This document shows, in pieces, positions 1-5,726 of a stretch of 5,726 nucleotides of DNA. Both the position numbers and the translations under genes were made by a program. Location of the stretch: NCBI GenBank assembly GCA_012841565.1, contig DUUM01000337.1:1-5726 (forward strand). The letters run 5' to 3'. Numbering within the stretch: position 1 is the stretch's first letter; each line of letters begins with the position of its first letter. This DNA is from Candidatus Epulonipiscium sp. (GTDB lineage: Bacteria > Bacillota_A > Clostridia > Lachnospirales > Cellulosilyticaceae). Under the pieces are notes generated by a model. It was given only the letters and a program-made list of their open reading frames with translations, did not search any database and was not told the origin of the DNA.

Positions 1-2760
1 AATTATAGTGAGGGTATTCCTGCTGGTCTTGCAAACAGTTTTTCTTTAGAGGGGAAAGCAGAAAAAGCCATAGGAACTGGTGTTCTGACGTTACCTGAGA
101 CTGTGGGAATTAAAACGGAAGAGGCGTTTAGGAATAGTAGCTTAATTGGTTTCTTAAATATTAGTGATCCCATCTGGGAGCAAGGTCTAAATTATCCTAT
201 TTTCTTTAGGACTCAGGTGGATGTGTCTGGAGTTAGTGTCTTAAATAAGTCCTATGATACAGAAGAAATTTCTTATTCTGGCACACCAATTGCACAACTA
301 AATGCAACGCCTATAACTGTGGAAGGCTATACCTATACTTGGCAATATAAAGGAGCAGATGAAACTTATAGCAACATGGAAGGTAACATTGCCCCAGTTG
401 ATGTAGGGGATTACCGCCTAGTGGTATCTGTATCTGACTTAGATCCTAATTACGGGGGTAGGCAGGAAATTGACTTTACTATTTTATCAAAAGTAGTTTC
501 TAGCCCCATTATTACGCTAGAAGATAGTAGCTATCCTTATACAGGAACAGCAATCGAACCTGCTATTATTGTTAAGGACGGGGAGAAAGTTATTCCGGCT
601 GATCAGTATACAATTAGTTATCTAAACAATCAAGAGGTGGGGACTGCTAGCATTATAATTACAGCTAAAGAAGGGGTAAATTATACGGTTACTGGCAGTA
701 CCAATTTTATTATTAAAGGAACACTTGAAGGCAGTGTAGTAATTGACAATATGGCGCCATCATATGGGGATATATTGACTGTCAACGTGTCTGGGCAACA
801 AAGTGACGTTCTATATCAGTGGAAAGCTGGGAATGAAAATATTGGGACAAATGCTAGTACTTATCAGGTAGAAGGCGAAGATATTGGTAAGCAAATTACT
901 GTTACTGTCACGGACCCGGTTTATGAGGGAACACTCATTTCTCTTGGGACCAGTGAGGTTACGCCTAAGTTGGTTAGGGTTAGCGGAATTACGGCGGATG
1001 ATAAAGCTTATGATGGTAAGCTAGATGCAAAGCTAATCTGCAATTTAGCAATAATAACTGGACTTGTTACAGGTGAAACACTAACTATTACGGCTGATGG
1101 GATATTTGAGGATGCCAACGTAGGAAATAAATCAGTTCATATTAGCAACATTATATTATTAGATGCTAGCGGAAGTGCTGCAAATTATGTCTTAGCTCAA
1201 AGTGGTAACCAAGCAATAACTACAGCTAGTATTACACCAACAGTTATTGCAGGTTCCTTTGAGGCAAATAAACTTGTCGGTTACATGGATACAAGAGAAC
1301 AAATTATTTCTACAAATAATTTTGGAATTAATCTGGCAGGTGAGTTTACAGCTAATGGAATGATCGTAGACAGTGACCATGTTTTGAAAGATGTTCAGTA
1401 TGGTGAAAATATAATTTTTACCCTGAACAATGGGCTTAGCTTAAATAATCAGACAGCTAGTATTCCTATTTTATTTACAGCAGAAAACGGTAACTATTCA
1501 CCTAAAGAACTGACATTACTGGTTACTTTGACAGATCGGCAACTAGTAGAGATTACTGGTTTAGTTCCAGCAGGAGATTTGATTTATACAGGTAAGGCTC
1601 AAAGTGGTTATATAGGTAGAGTAGTTGTATCAGGAGCAGAAGTTCCGACTGATGCATTAATTTATACTTATACTAGTGCAGATGGAGTAAGTTACAATAG
1701 TACCACCGCCCCAAGGGATGCTGGTTCTTACAACTTAATTGTTTCTATTGCAGGGGATCATCCAAACTATACTGGAAATAGTAATACTATTAACTTTACC
1801 ATTGATAAAAAATCCTTGACTGCTAAGGCTGATAACAAAAGTATGACAGAAGGGGAGAAACTTCCAAAATTCACGGTAAGTTATCCAGGTATTGTAGATG
1901 GCGATCAAGAAGAAAATATCATCAAGGAGCAGGCGGTAGCTTCTTGTGAGGCAGATGGAAAGAGCAGGGGTAGTTACACAATTATAATTAGTAACCCCGT
2001 TTTAACAGCAGAAGGGGATAAAAATTATACACTTGGTGACTCTGTTACTGGGACACTAGATGTTAAGAAGAAATCTTCAGGTGGCTCATCTAGTGGAGGC
2101 AGTACTTCTAGCGGCGGAGGTGGTTCAACAACAAAGCCTCCTGTGAAAGAGCCGGATAAGCAGGATCCAATCATAGAAGATGAAGACCCAGATACACCGC
2201 CAGATGGCATGGTACCAACGGTTTTCACAGATATTGCAACTCATTGGGCAAAAAAAGATATTGAATTTGTCACAGCAAGGGGATTATTTACCGGCACAGG
2301 AGATAAGAAGTTTTCTCCCAATATACCTATGACAAGAGGAATGTTTGTAACCGTACTTGGCAGGCTTGCAAGTGCTGATATAAGTAGTTACACAATTAGC
2401 AGCTTTGGAGATGTAAAATCAGATGCCTACTATATGGGTTATATACAATGGGCAAGTGAAAACAGCATAGTAGCAGGTGTAAGCCAAAATCAATTTACTC
2501 CTGATATGGCTATCACCCGTGAGCAAATGGCAGTGATTTTATATCGTTATTCTCAGTATAAGGGGTATGACACTAGCCAGGGGGGAATGGCAATACGGGA
2601 ATTTACAGATTATGAAAGTATATCCGATTATGGACGACAAGCAATGGGATGGGCAGTAAATAATGGTTTAATACAAGGCAGTGACAGGAATCTTATGCCT
2701 AAGGAAAGTGCAACCCGTGCACAAATTGCAGCAATTTTAAAGCGCTATAGTCAACTATAA
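1..2760 (+). CDS. S-layer-anchored multidomain surface protein (GLUG tail, Ig-like/YDG/MBG repeats, three SLH domains), 5' partial
   Basis: The frame is open from base 1 to the TAA at 2758-2760, giving 919 visible residues; start codon and signal peptide lie upstream. The GTG at 103 is internal, not a start. Bases 1-210 resemble the end of a GLUG-type unit (IWEQGLNYPIFF). Beta domains follow: Ig-like at about 265-486, 502-717 and 724-966; a YDG-type domain at 970-1236 (KAYDG, then FEDANVGNKSV); a less clear unit at 1240-1536; a second copy of the first Ig-like type at 1543-1806; and an MBG-type domain at 1810-2067 (SLTAKADNKSMTEGEKLP). A Gly/Ser then Pro/Asp/Glu linker covers 2068-2220. SLH domains lie at about 2221-2367, 2401-2550 and 2602-2748, each keeping the Thr-Arg of the TRAE motif (MTRGM, ITREQ, ATRAQ). 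In this family SLH domains bind secondary cell-wall polymer, often pyruvylated, so the protein should sit outside the cell with its beta domains exposed. Adhesion or surface-structure roles are inference; no catalytic domain is visible. Confidence 0.93.
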   Translation, partial: NYSEGIPAGLANSFSLEGKAEKAIGTGVLTLPETVGIKTEEAFRNSSLIGFLNISDPIWEQGLNYPIFFRTQVDVSGVSVLNKSYDTEEISYSGTPIAQLNATPITVEGYTYTWQYKGADETYSNMEGNIAPVDVGDYRLVVSVSDLDPNYGGRQEIDFTILSKVVSSPIITLEDSSYPYTGTAIEPAIIVKDGEKVIPADQYTISYLNNQEVGTASIIITAKEGVNYTVTGSTNFIIKGTLEGSVVIDNMAPSYGDILTVNVSGQQSDVLYQWKAGNENIGTNASTYQVEGEDIGKQITVTVTDPVYEGTLISLGTSEVTPKLVRVSGITADDKAYDGKLDAKLICNLAIITGLVTGETLTITADGIFEDANVGNKSVHISNIILLDASGSAANYVLAQSGNQAITTASITPTVIAGSFEANKLVGYMDTREQIISTNNFGINLAGEFTANGMIVDSDHVLKDVQYGENIIFTLNNGLSLNNQTASIPILFTAENGNYSPKELTLLVTLTDRQLVEITGLVPAGDLIYTGKAQSGYIGRVVVSGAEVPTDALIYTYTSADGVSYNSTTAPRDAGSYNLIVSIAGDHPNYTGNSNTINFTIDKKSLTAKADNKSMTEGEKLPKFTVSYPGIVDGDQEENIIKEQAVASCEADGKSRGSYTIIISNPVLTAEGDKNYTLGDSVTGTLDVKKKSSGGSSSGGSTSSGGGGSTTKPPVKEPDKQDPIIEDEDPDTPPDGMVPTVFTDIATHWAKKDIEFVTARGLFTGTGDKKFSPNIPMTRGMFVTVLGRLASADISSYTISSFGDVKSDAYYMGYIQWASENSIVAGVSQNQFTPDMAITREQMAVILYRYSQYKGYDTSQGGMAIREFTDYESISDYGRQAMGWAVNNGLIQGSDRNLMPKESATRAQIAAILKRYSQL

Positions 2761-2803
2761 GTAAACGAATTAAATTTATTTAAAACATTTTATGTAATAA
2801 AAA

Positions 2804-2839
2804 ATGAAAAACACCCTCTTAATTGGGGGTGTTTTTCAT
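2804..2839 (+). terminator. Intrinsic terminator of the surface-protein gene
   Basis: The left arm 2804-2818 pairs with 2825-2839 around a 6-base TTAATT loop. The stem is 15 bp with one G-T wobble. Its core is CACCCTC/GGGGGTG, flanked by an A-tract on the left and a T-tract (TTTTT, 2832-2836) on the right, so the U-run is part of the extended stem. It begins 43 bases after the stop codon and ends transcription of the surface-protein gene ahead of the next promoter. The A/T symmetry would let it work to some degree on the other strand too, but no minus-strand gene ends here. Confidence 0.9.
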
Positions 2840-2910
2840 ACAATTGAATGCTTTATAAAAGGCTAGTCTCATGTACTAGGTGTCTAGTGGGTTGAAAATC
2901 AATATAAGGG

Positions 2911-2952
2911 ATGTAATGACATAATTAACATTAACTTGACTAAATGTAATGA
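2911..2952 (+). repeat. Spaced 9-bp direct repeat ATGTAATGA over the sensor promoter
   Basis: ATGTAATGA occurs at 2911-2919 and again at 2944-2952, exactly 33 bp start to start, or about three helical turns. The second copy lies between the proposed -35 and -10 elements and the first lies upstream of the -35. A CATTA at 2929-2933 forms an inverted half-copy between them. Same-face spacing across a promoter is what a regulator binding cooperatively would use, but AT-rich sequence produces such matches by chance, so a binding role is inference. Confidence 0.35.
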
Positions 2953-2965
2953 AAACAGTTATATT
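2936..2965 (+). promoter_or_regulatory. Probable sigma-A-type promoter of the hydrogenase-chemoreceptor gene
   Basis: TTGACT at 2936-2941 matches five of six bases of the consensus -35. TATATT at 2960-2965 lies 18 bp downstream and can serve as the -10. A perfect TATAAT at 2967-2972 also exists, but at 25 bp it is too far from this -35 and has no good -35 of its own. Transcription would start near 2972 and leave a leader of about 90 bases. The gene has a strong purine-rich ribosome binding site (GGGGGAGAAGG, 3047-3057) three bases before its ATG. I found no convincing sigma-D (motility) promoter. Confidence 0.55.
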
Positions 2966-3001
2966 ATATAATAACAGGATATATATACTAGATGAAATAA
3001 A

Positions 3002-3012
3002 ACGGTTACCGT
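3002..3012. promoter_or_regulatory. Short perfect palindrome ACGGTTACCGT in the sensor leader
   Basis: ACGGT-T-ACCGT is a perfect 5-bp inverted repeat around one central base. It stands out as a GC-containing island in a very AT-rich leader, about 30 bases past the likely transcription start and 48 bases before the ATG. It is too tight to form an RNA hairpin, so a protein-binding operator is the natural reading. No regulator family is identified and the call is tentative. Confidence 0.3.
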
Positions 3013-3060
3013 ATAAAAAAGAAAACTATATGTATCTTATAAGAACGGGGGAGAAGGAAA

Positions 3061-4971
3061 ATGGGTATTTCTTTAATTTTTACCAACGATAATTGTATCG
3101 GTTGTAATAGGTGTATTTCCGTGTGTCCTATTGTAGATGCAAATATTGCAAAAGAGGTTGATGGGAAAAGTAGAATTGTAGTAAATGAAGAAAAGTGTAT
3201 AAATTGTGGGAGTTGTCTTGATGCATGTATGCATGAGGCTAGGGATTATTTTGATGATACGGATTGCTTTTTTGGAGATCTTAAAAAGGGTAAAAAAATA
3301 TCTTTAATTGTTGCACCAGCTATTAGAACTAATTTTCCTAATAATTATAAAAGATTGTTTGGATATTTTAAATCTTTAGGGGCTCATGCAATATACGATA
3401 CTTCTTTTGGGGCAGATATTACTACCTGGGCATATCTAAAAGCAATAAAGGAAAGAGATCTTTCGGGAACAATATCTCAGCCATGTCCTGTAATAGTAAA
3501 TTTTATAGAGAAATACCAACCAACCTTATTATCAAAACTAGCTCCAATACATAGTCCCATGATGTGCGCAGCTATATATATGAGGGAATATGAAAAAATA
3601 AAAGGGCCTTTTGCTTTTATTTCCCCATGTATTGCTAAAAAGGATGAGATTGAAGATCCAAATACAAAGGGGATCATTAAATATAATATAACTTTTAAGA
3701 AATTAATTGAGTATATAAAGAATAATGTGAATTTATCCCAATACCCAGAGTATGAATTTGATGGAAGGGAAGCAGAGTTAGGAGCTGTTTTTCCTAGGCA
3801 CGGGGGGTTAAGGGAAAATGTAGAACATCACTTGAAAGGGCAACCGTGGATAAGGCAGATAGAGGGACAAGAAGATGTTTATAAATACTTAGATTCCTAT
3901 AAAGAGAGAGTAGAGCAAGAGAAGGAACTCCCCCTTTTGGTAGACATCTTAAATTGTAGACATGGTTGTAACTTTGGGACTGGGACGGTTAAAGAAGATA
4001 CGGTAGATAATGTTGATTTAGTGCTACATAAAAGTAAACAAAAAATTATAAAAGAGTCAAAAGGGTTGAAAAAGAAAAATTCTAGTTTATTTAAAGATTT
4101 TGATAAAAAATTAAATCTTGTGGATTTTGAAAGAAAGTATAGGCCAAAGCCTGTGCGTATATATGAAGTTAAAAAGAAAGAACTAGACCTAGCCTTTAGT
4201 AGGCTTATGAAAGAAAGCGGTAGTGATCAATTAATAGATTGTTCTTCCTGCGGATATAAATCCTGCTTAGATATGGCAAAAGCTATAGCCAGGGGTTTAA
4301 ACCATGAAAGGAATTGTATTTATTATAATAAGAAAATGGTAGAAATAGAAAATATTAAAATAGAAGAAAAAAATAAAGAAGTAAATGATATGTTTGATGA
4401 GGCCAATAAAAGGAACCAAGAAAGACAAAGGATTAATTCAGAATTAAACACGAATGTTGAATTTATAACCGAAGCATTAGAGCAGGTAACAATGGCTAGT
4501 TCGGAAACAGCAACACTAGTATATACGATTAGCAGTGAAACCAACGATGCTGTAGACCAATTGCAAGAATTAGGGCAAATAGTAGACTTGATACAAAGCA
4601 ATATTAATAAGTATATTAAAACATCAGATGTGATTGTAAAAATTTCTGAACAAACTAATTTATTAGCTCTCAACGCTTCTATAGAAGCAGCCAGGGCAGG
4701 AGAACATGGTAGGGGATTTGCGGTTGTGGCCGAAGAGGTAAGAAAATTAGCAGAGCAAACTAAATTTTCAGCAGAAACTGCCCAAGGTAACAACGTATCA
4801 ACCCTCCCAAATTTACAAAGAATTATTTCTATGTCTCAATCCTTTTTAGGTAAAATGGAAGAGATTAATTCAGCGGTACAAACCATTGCTGCTAGTACCG
4901 AGGAAATTACTTCTCAATCGGAAGAAATAGCTAGCACGGCATCTTTAATTGTCCAAAAGCATACGAATTAG
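3061..4971 (+). CDS. [FeFe]-hydrogenase-like sensor fused to a methyl-accepting chemotaxis signalling domain
   Basis: This 636-residue protein has no signal peptide or membrane segment and should be cytoplasmic. Residues 1-60 form a dicluster 4Fe-4S ferredoxin (Cys12, 15, 18, 22 and 46, 49, 52, 56). Residues about 77-320 are an [FeFe]-hydrogenase large-subunit domain: DTSFGADIT at 113-121, SQPCP at 139-143, SPCIAKKDE at 188-196 and CRHGC at 299-303. Cys142, 190, 299 and 303 match the four H-cluster cysteines. Residues 391-420 are a separate Fe-S domain with Cys394, 397, 402 and 419. After a charged coiled coil from about 425, residues 450-636 form a chemoreceptor signalling hairpin with a highly conserved tip ([18 protein letters not shown], 531-548) and a methylation-type site [10 protein letters not shown] at 617-626. 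The family is known as putative sensory hydrogenases, and a chemotaxis-linked subgroup has been described. Sensing H2 or redox state and signalling through CheW/CheA is inference. No che or hydrogenase-maturation genes are in view. The ATG follows a strong ribosome binding site. Confidence 0.92.
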   Translation: MGISLIFTNDNCIGCNRCISVCPIVDANIAKEVDGKSRIVVNEEKCINCGSCLDACMHEARDYFDDTDCFFGDLKKGKKISLIVAPAIRTNFPNNYKRLFGYFKSLGAHAIYDTSFGADITTWAYLKAIKERDLSGTISQPCPVIVNFIEKYQPTLLSKLAPIHSPMMCAAIYMREYEKIKGPFAFISPCIAKKDEIEDPNTKGIIKYNITFKKLIEYIKNNVNLSQYPEYEFDGREAELGAVFPRHGGLRENVEHHLKGQPWIRQIEGQEDVYKYLDSYKERVEQEKELPLLVDILNCRHGCNFGTGTVKEDTVDNVDLVLHKSKQKIIKESKGLKKKNSSLFKDFDKKLNLVDFERKYRPKPVRIYEVKKKELDLAFSRLMKESGSDQLIDCSSCGYKSCLDMAKAIARGLNHERNCIYYNKKMVEIENIKIEEKNKEVNDMFDEANKRNQERQRINSELNTNVEFITEALEQVTMASSETATLVYTISSETNDAVDQLQELGQIVDLIQSNINKYIKTSDVIVKISEQTNLLALNASIEAARAGEHGRGFAVVAEEVRKLAEQTKFSAETAQGNNVSTLPNLQRIISMSQSFLGKMEEINSAVQTIAASTEEITSQSEEIASTASLIVQKHTN

Positions 4972-4994
4972 GGCCTTAGCTTGGTAGAGTGAAT

Positions 4995-5049
4995 AAGATA
5001 AAACTAGCCTCACGGATATATAAAATATCTGTGAGGCTAGTTTTATCTT
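4995..5049. terminator. Bidirectional intrinsic terminator between convergent genes
   Basis: Arms 4995-5019 and 5025-5049 pair over 25 bp with a single G-T wobble and a 5-base loop. The core GCCTCAC/GTGAGGC is flanked by AAGATAAAACTA on the left and its complement on the right. Each strand therefore reads a GC-rich stem followed by TTTTATCTT. It begins 24 bases after the sensor's stop and ends 10 bases from the amidase's stop, so it can end transcription of both genes. Confidence 0.92.
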
Positions 5050-5058
5050 GTTTTCTAA

Positions 5059-5586
5059 TTAAAGTAAGACTGTGGACACAATGGCTCCTGCTAATGCTTC
5101 TGCAATTTCTTCTCTTTTACCGTCAAACAAAATATTATCACCTGAATGATCAATAAATCCTATTTCAACTAGAATTGCTGGGGCCCTTGTACCTCTTAAT
5201 ACATAAAAATTGGCTCTTTTAACCCCGCGGTTTCGAAAACCTAATGCTACTAGGCAGCCTTGAATAGTTCTTGCTAAGGTATATGCTTTCGGGCCACCAT
5301 TTAAATACATATAGGTTTCCGCCCCATTTGCAAGCTCAGGCTTATAAGCATTCCGATGAAAAGATATAAAATAATCGTAATTTTTCTTGTTCTCATATCG
5401 GCATCTTTCGCCTAAACTAACTGCCACATCATGGGTTCGCGTCTCATCTACAATAATGCCGCACCGCCTAACACGTTTAGCAACTTCCTGCCCTATGCTT
5501 AGAACATCTTGCGATTCTTTCCTTCCCAAATAACAAGCTCCAGGGTCCTTTCCACCATGTCCGTAGTCAAAACATAAACTAACCAT
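5059..5586 (-). CDS. N-acetylmuramoyl-L-alanine amidase, Amidase_3 family, catalytic domain only
   Basis: This family consists of zinc enzymes that cut the bond between N-acetylmuramic acid and L-alanine in peptidoglycan. The 175-residue product is essentially one Amidase_3 domain. Zinc ligands are visible as His10 (FDYGHGGKDPGA), Glu24 (RKESQDV) and His77 (FISFHRNA), and the catalytic glutamate as Glu141 (ILVEIGFIDH). TRTHDVAVSLGERC at 49-62 and GAETYMY at 88-94 are further family landmarks. The ATG at 5586 is chosen because AGGAG lies seven bases upstream; an in-frame ATG at 5613 lacks a good ribosome binding site. With this start the protein runs straight into the catalytic fold, with no signal peptide, SLH, LysM or SH3 wall-binding module. 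Such compact forms occur among phage endolysins and sporulation or germination lysins. No holin or phage gene is nearby, so a host, perhaps sporulation-related, role is as likely. Confidence 0.93.
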   Translation of the reverse strand: MVSLCFDYGHGGKDPGACYLGRKESQDVLSIGQEVAKRVRRCGIIVDETRTHDVAVSLGERCRYENKKNYDYFISFHRNAYKPELANGAETYMYLNGGPKAYTLARTIQGCLVALGFRNRGVKRANFYVLRGTRAPAILVEIGFIDHSGDNILFDGKREEIAEALAGAIVSTVLL

Positions 5587-5593
5587 TTTACCA

Positions 5594-5598
5594 CTCCT
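5594..5598 (-). promoter_or_regulatory. Ribosome binding site AGGAG that sets the amidase start
   Basis: On the minus strand AGGAG stands seven bases before the ATG at 5586. It favours this start over the in-frame ATG at 5613, which would add nine residues (MLLNKRSGK) unlike a signal peptide and not part of the amidase fold. Confidence 0.85.
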
Positions 5599-5637
5599 TT
5601 TATTTAGTAACATTTTATGGATACCTTACTAAATAAA
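5599..5637 (-). promoter_or_regulatory. 12-bp inverted repeat around a possible -10 box upstream of the amidase
   Basis: TTTATTTAGTAA (5599-5610) is the exact reverse complement of 5626-5637, with a 15-base spacer. On the minus strand the spacer contains CATAAAAT (5612-5619), seven of eight bases of the sigma-E-type -10 CATACAAT. This would start transcription near 5604 and give a leader of about 18 bases. No good matching -35 is seen. The repeat could be an operator flanking the -10. If transcription starts further upstream, it could instead be an RNA hairpin directly abutting the AGGAG. The repeat is certain; its role is not. Confidence 0.45.
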
Positions 5638-5660
5638 TAGGGTTAGCAAGTGATTTTACC

Positions 5661-5686
5661 CCCTAGGGATTTTGGGGTCTGACCCC
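5661..5686. repeat. Pair of GC-rich palindromes upstream of the amidase
   Basis: CCCTAGGG (5661-5668) and GGGGTC-T-GACCCC (5674-5686) are both perfect palindromes five bases apart in otherwise AT-rich sequence. Their C-run and G-run can also pair with each other (ACCCC 5658-5662 with GGGGT 5674-5678), so alternative hairpins are possible. Neither has a T-tract suited to an intrinsic terminator. From memory, GGGGTC-N-GACCCC hairpins recur in many genomes beside IS200-like or REP-associated tyrosine transposases, so this may be a remnant of or target for such an element. No transposase is in the window. Confidence 0.45.
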
Positions 5687-5691
5687 AGGCG

Positions 5692-5709
5692 ATTCAACCA
5701 ATTCAATCA
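5692..5709. repeat. Tandem 9-bp repeat ATTCAAYCA
   Basis: ATTCAACCA (5692-5700) is followed directly by ATTCAATCA (5701-5709), two copies with one mismatch, and then a further partial ATTG. It lies beside the GC-rich palindromes at the window edge. Its function is unknown and it may be chance in AT-rich intergenic DNA. Bases 5638-5726 otherwise show no coding sequence that I can support. Confidence 0.4.
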
Positions 5710-5726
5710 ATTGCGACAACTACTAA

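Larger units (their letters stand above)
2840..3060. other. Intergenic regulatory region upstream of the sensor gene
   Basis: This stretch has no credible coding sequence. It starts after the terminator hairpin and holds a weak inverted repeat CTAGT/ACTAG (2863-2867 and 2875-2879), the spaced direct repeat, the promoter, an AT-rich leader, a perfect palindrome at 3002-3012 and the ribosome binding site. It separates the surface-protein gene from the sensor gene into two transcription units. Confidence 0.7.

Noticed and set aside
103..105. GTG as the start of the surface-protein gene
   Set aside because: The frame stays open to base 1 with sensible GLUG-like sequence, no ribosome binding site precedes the GTG, and a secreted SLH protein needs a signal peptide that this start would not give.
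1192..1380. 62-residue minus-strand frame with several cysteines
   Set aside because: It lies wholly inside the surface-protein gene and has no family resemblance or upstream signals.
2025..2228. Minus-strand frame rich in Pro, Ser and Gly
   Set aside because: It mirrors the Gly/Ser and Pro linker of the surface protein; low complexity and no start signals.
2941..2967. Sigma-D (motility) promoter for the sensor gene starting at TAAA 2941
   Set aside because: No GCCGATAT-like -10 occurs at the right distance; the TTGACT/TATATT pair is better.
3477..3677. 66-residue minus-strand frame inside the hydrogenase domain
   Set aside because: It is antisense to the conserved H-cluster motifs, which explain the sequence fully.
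4323..4793. 156-residue minus-strand open frame opposite the chemoreceptor domain
   Set aside because: It is the antisense of a highly conserved signalling hairpin, has no ribosome binding site, and its hydrophobic sequence is what reversed Glu/Lys/Ala/Ser-rich coil codons give.
3061..4971. Reading the sensor gene as a metabolic H2-producing hydrogenase
   Set aside because: The proton-relay cysteine is missing and the C-terminal third is a chemoreceptor signalling domain.
5587..5613. Nine-residue upstream extension of the amidase from an ATG at 5613
   Set aside because: It has no good ribosome binding site, adds a charged peptide that is not a signal sequence, and overlaps the likely -10 element; AGGAG before 5586 is a better fit.

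Overview
The window looks like chromosomal DNA of a low-GC, anaerobic, Gram-positive bacterium of the Clostridia type. The grounds are AT-rich genes with strong AGGAG-like ribosome binding sites, an S-layer-anchored surface protein with three SLH repeats, and an iron-sulfur protein built on the [FeFe]-hydrogenase fold. I cannot name a genus from the sequence alone.

Layout: (1) Bases 1-2760 (+) hold the 3' part of a large secreted surface protein. Its start lies upstream of the window. The visible part is a GLUG-type tail, a string of bacterial Ig-like, YDG and MBG-type beta domains, a Gly/Ser then Pro/acidic linker, and three C-terminal SLH domains. A strong intrinsic terminator follows at 2804-2839. 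(2) Bases 2840-3060 are a regulatory intergenic region with a probable sigma-A promoter, a spaced 9-bp direct repeat over that promoter, and a short perfect palindrome in the leader. (3) Bases 3061-4971 (+) encode the most notable gene: a soluble 636-residue fusion of a dicluster ferredoxin, an [FeFe]-hydrogenase H-cluster domain, a four-cysteine Fe-S domain and a methyl-accepting chemotaxis signalling hairpin. It reads as a cytoplasmic H2 or redox sensor feeding a chemotaxis-type pathway, not as a metabolic hydrogenase. (4) A nearly symmetric 25-bp hairpin at 4995-5049 separates two convergent genes. (5) Bases 5059-5586 (-) encode a compact zinc N-acetylmuramoyl-L-alanine amidase with no export signal and no wall-binding module. 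(6) Bases 5587-5726 hold its upstream region, with a 12-bp inverted repeat abutting the ribosome binding site, two GC-rich palindromes and a 9-bp tandem repeat.

The three genes do not form an operon. The first and second are separated by a terminator and a new promoter, and the second and third converge on a shared terminator. The surface protein and the amidase both concern the cell envelope, but nothing in the sequence ties them to the sensor. No tRNA, rRNA, CRISPR array, transposase gene or complete mobile element is visible.
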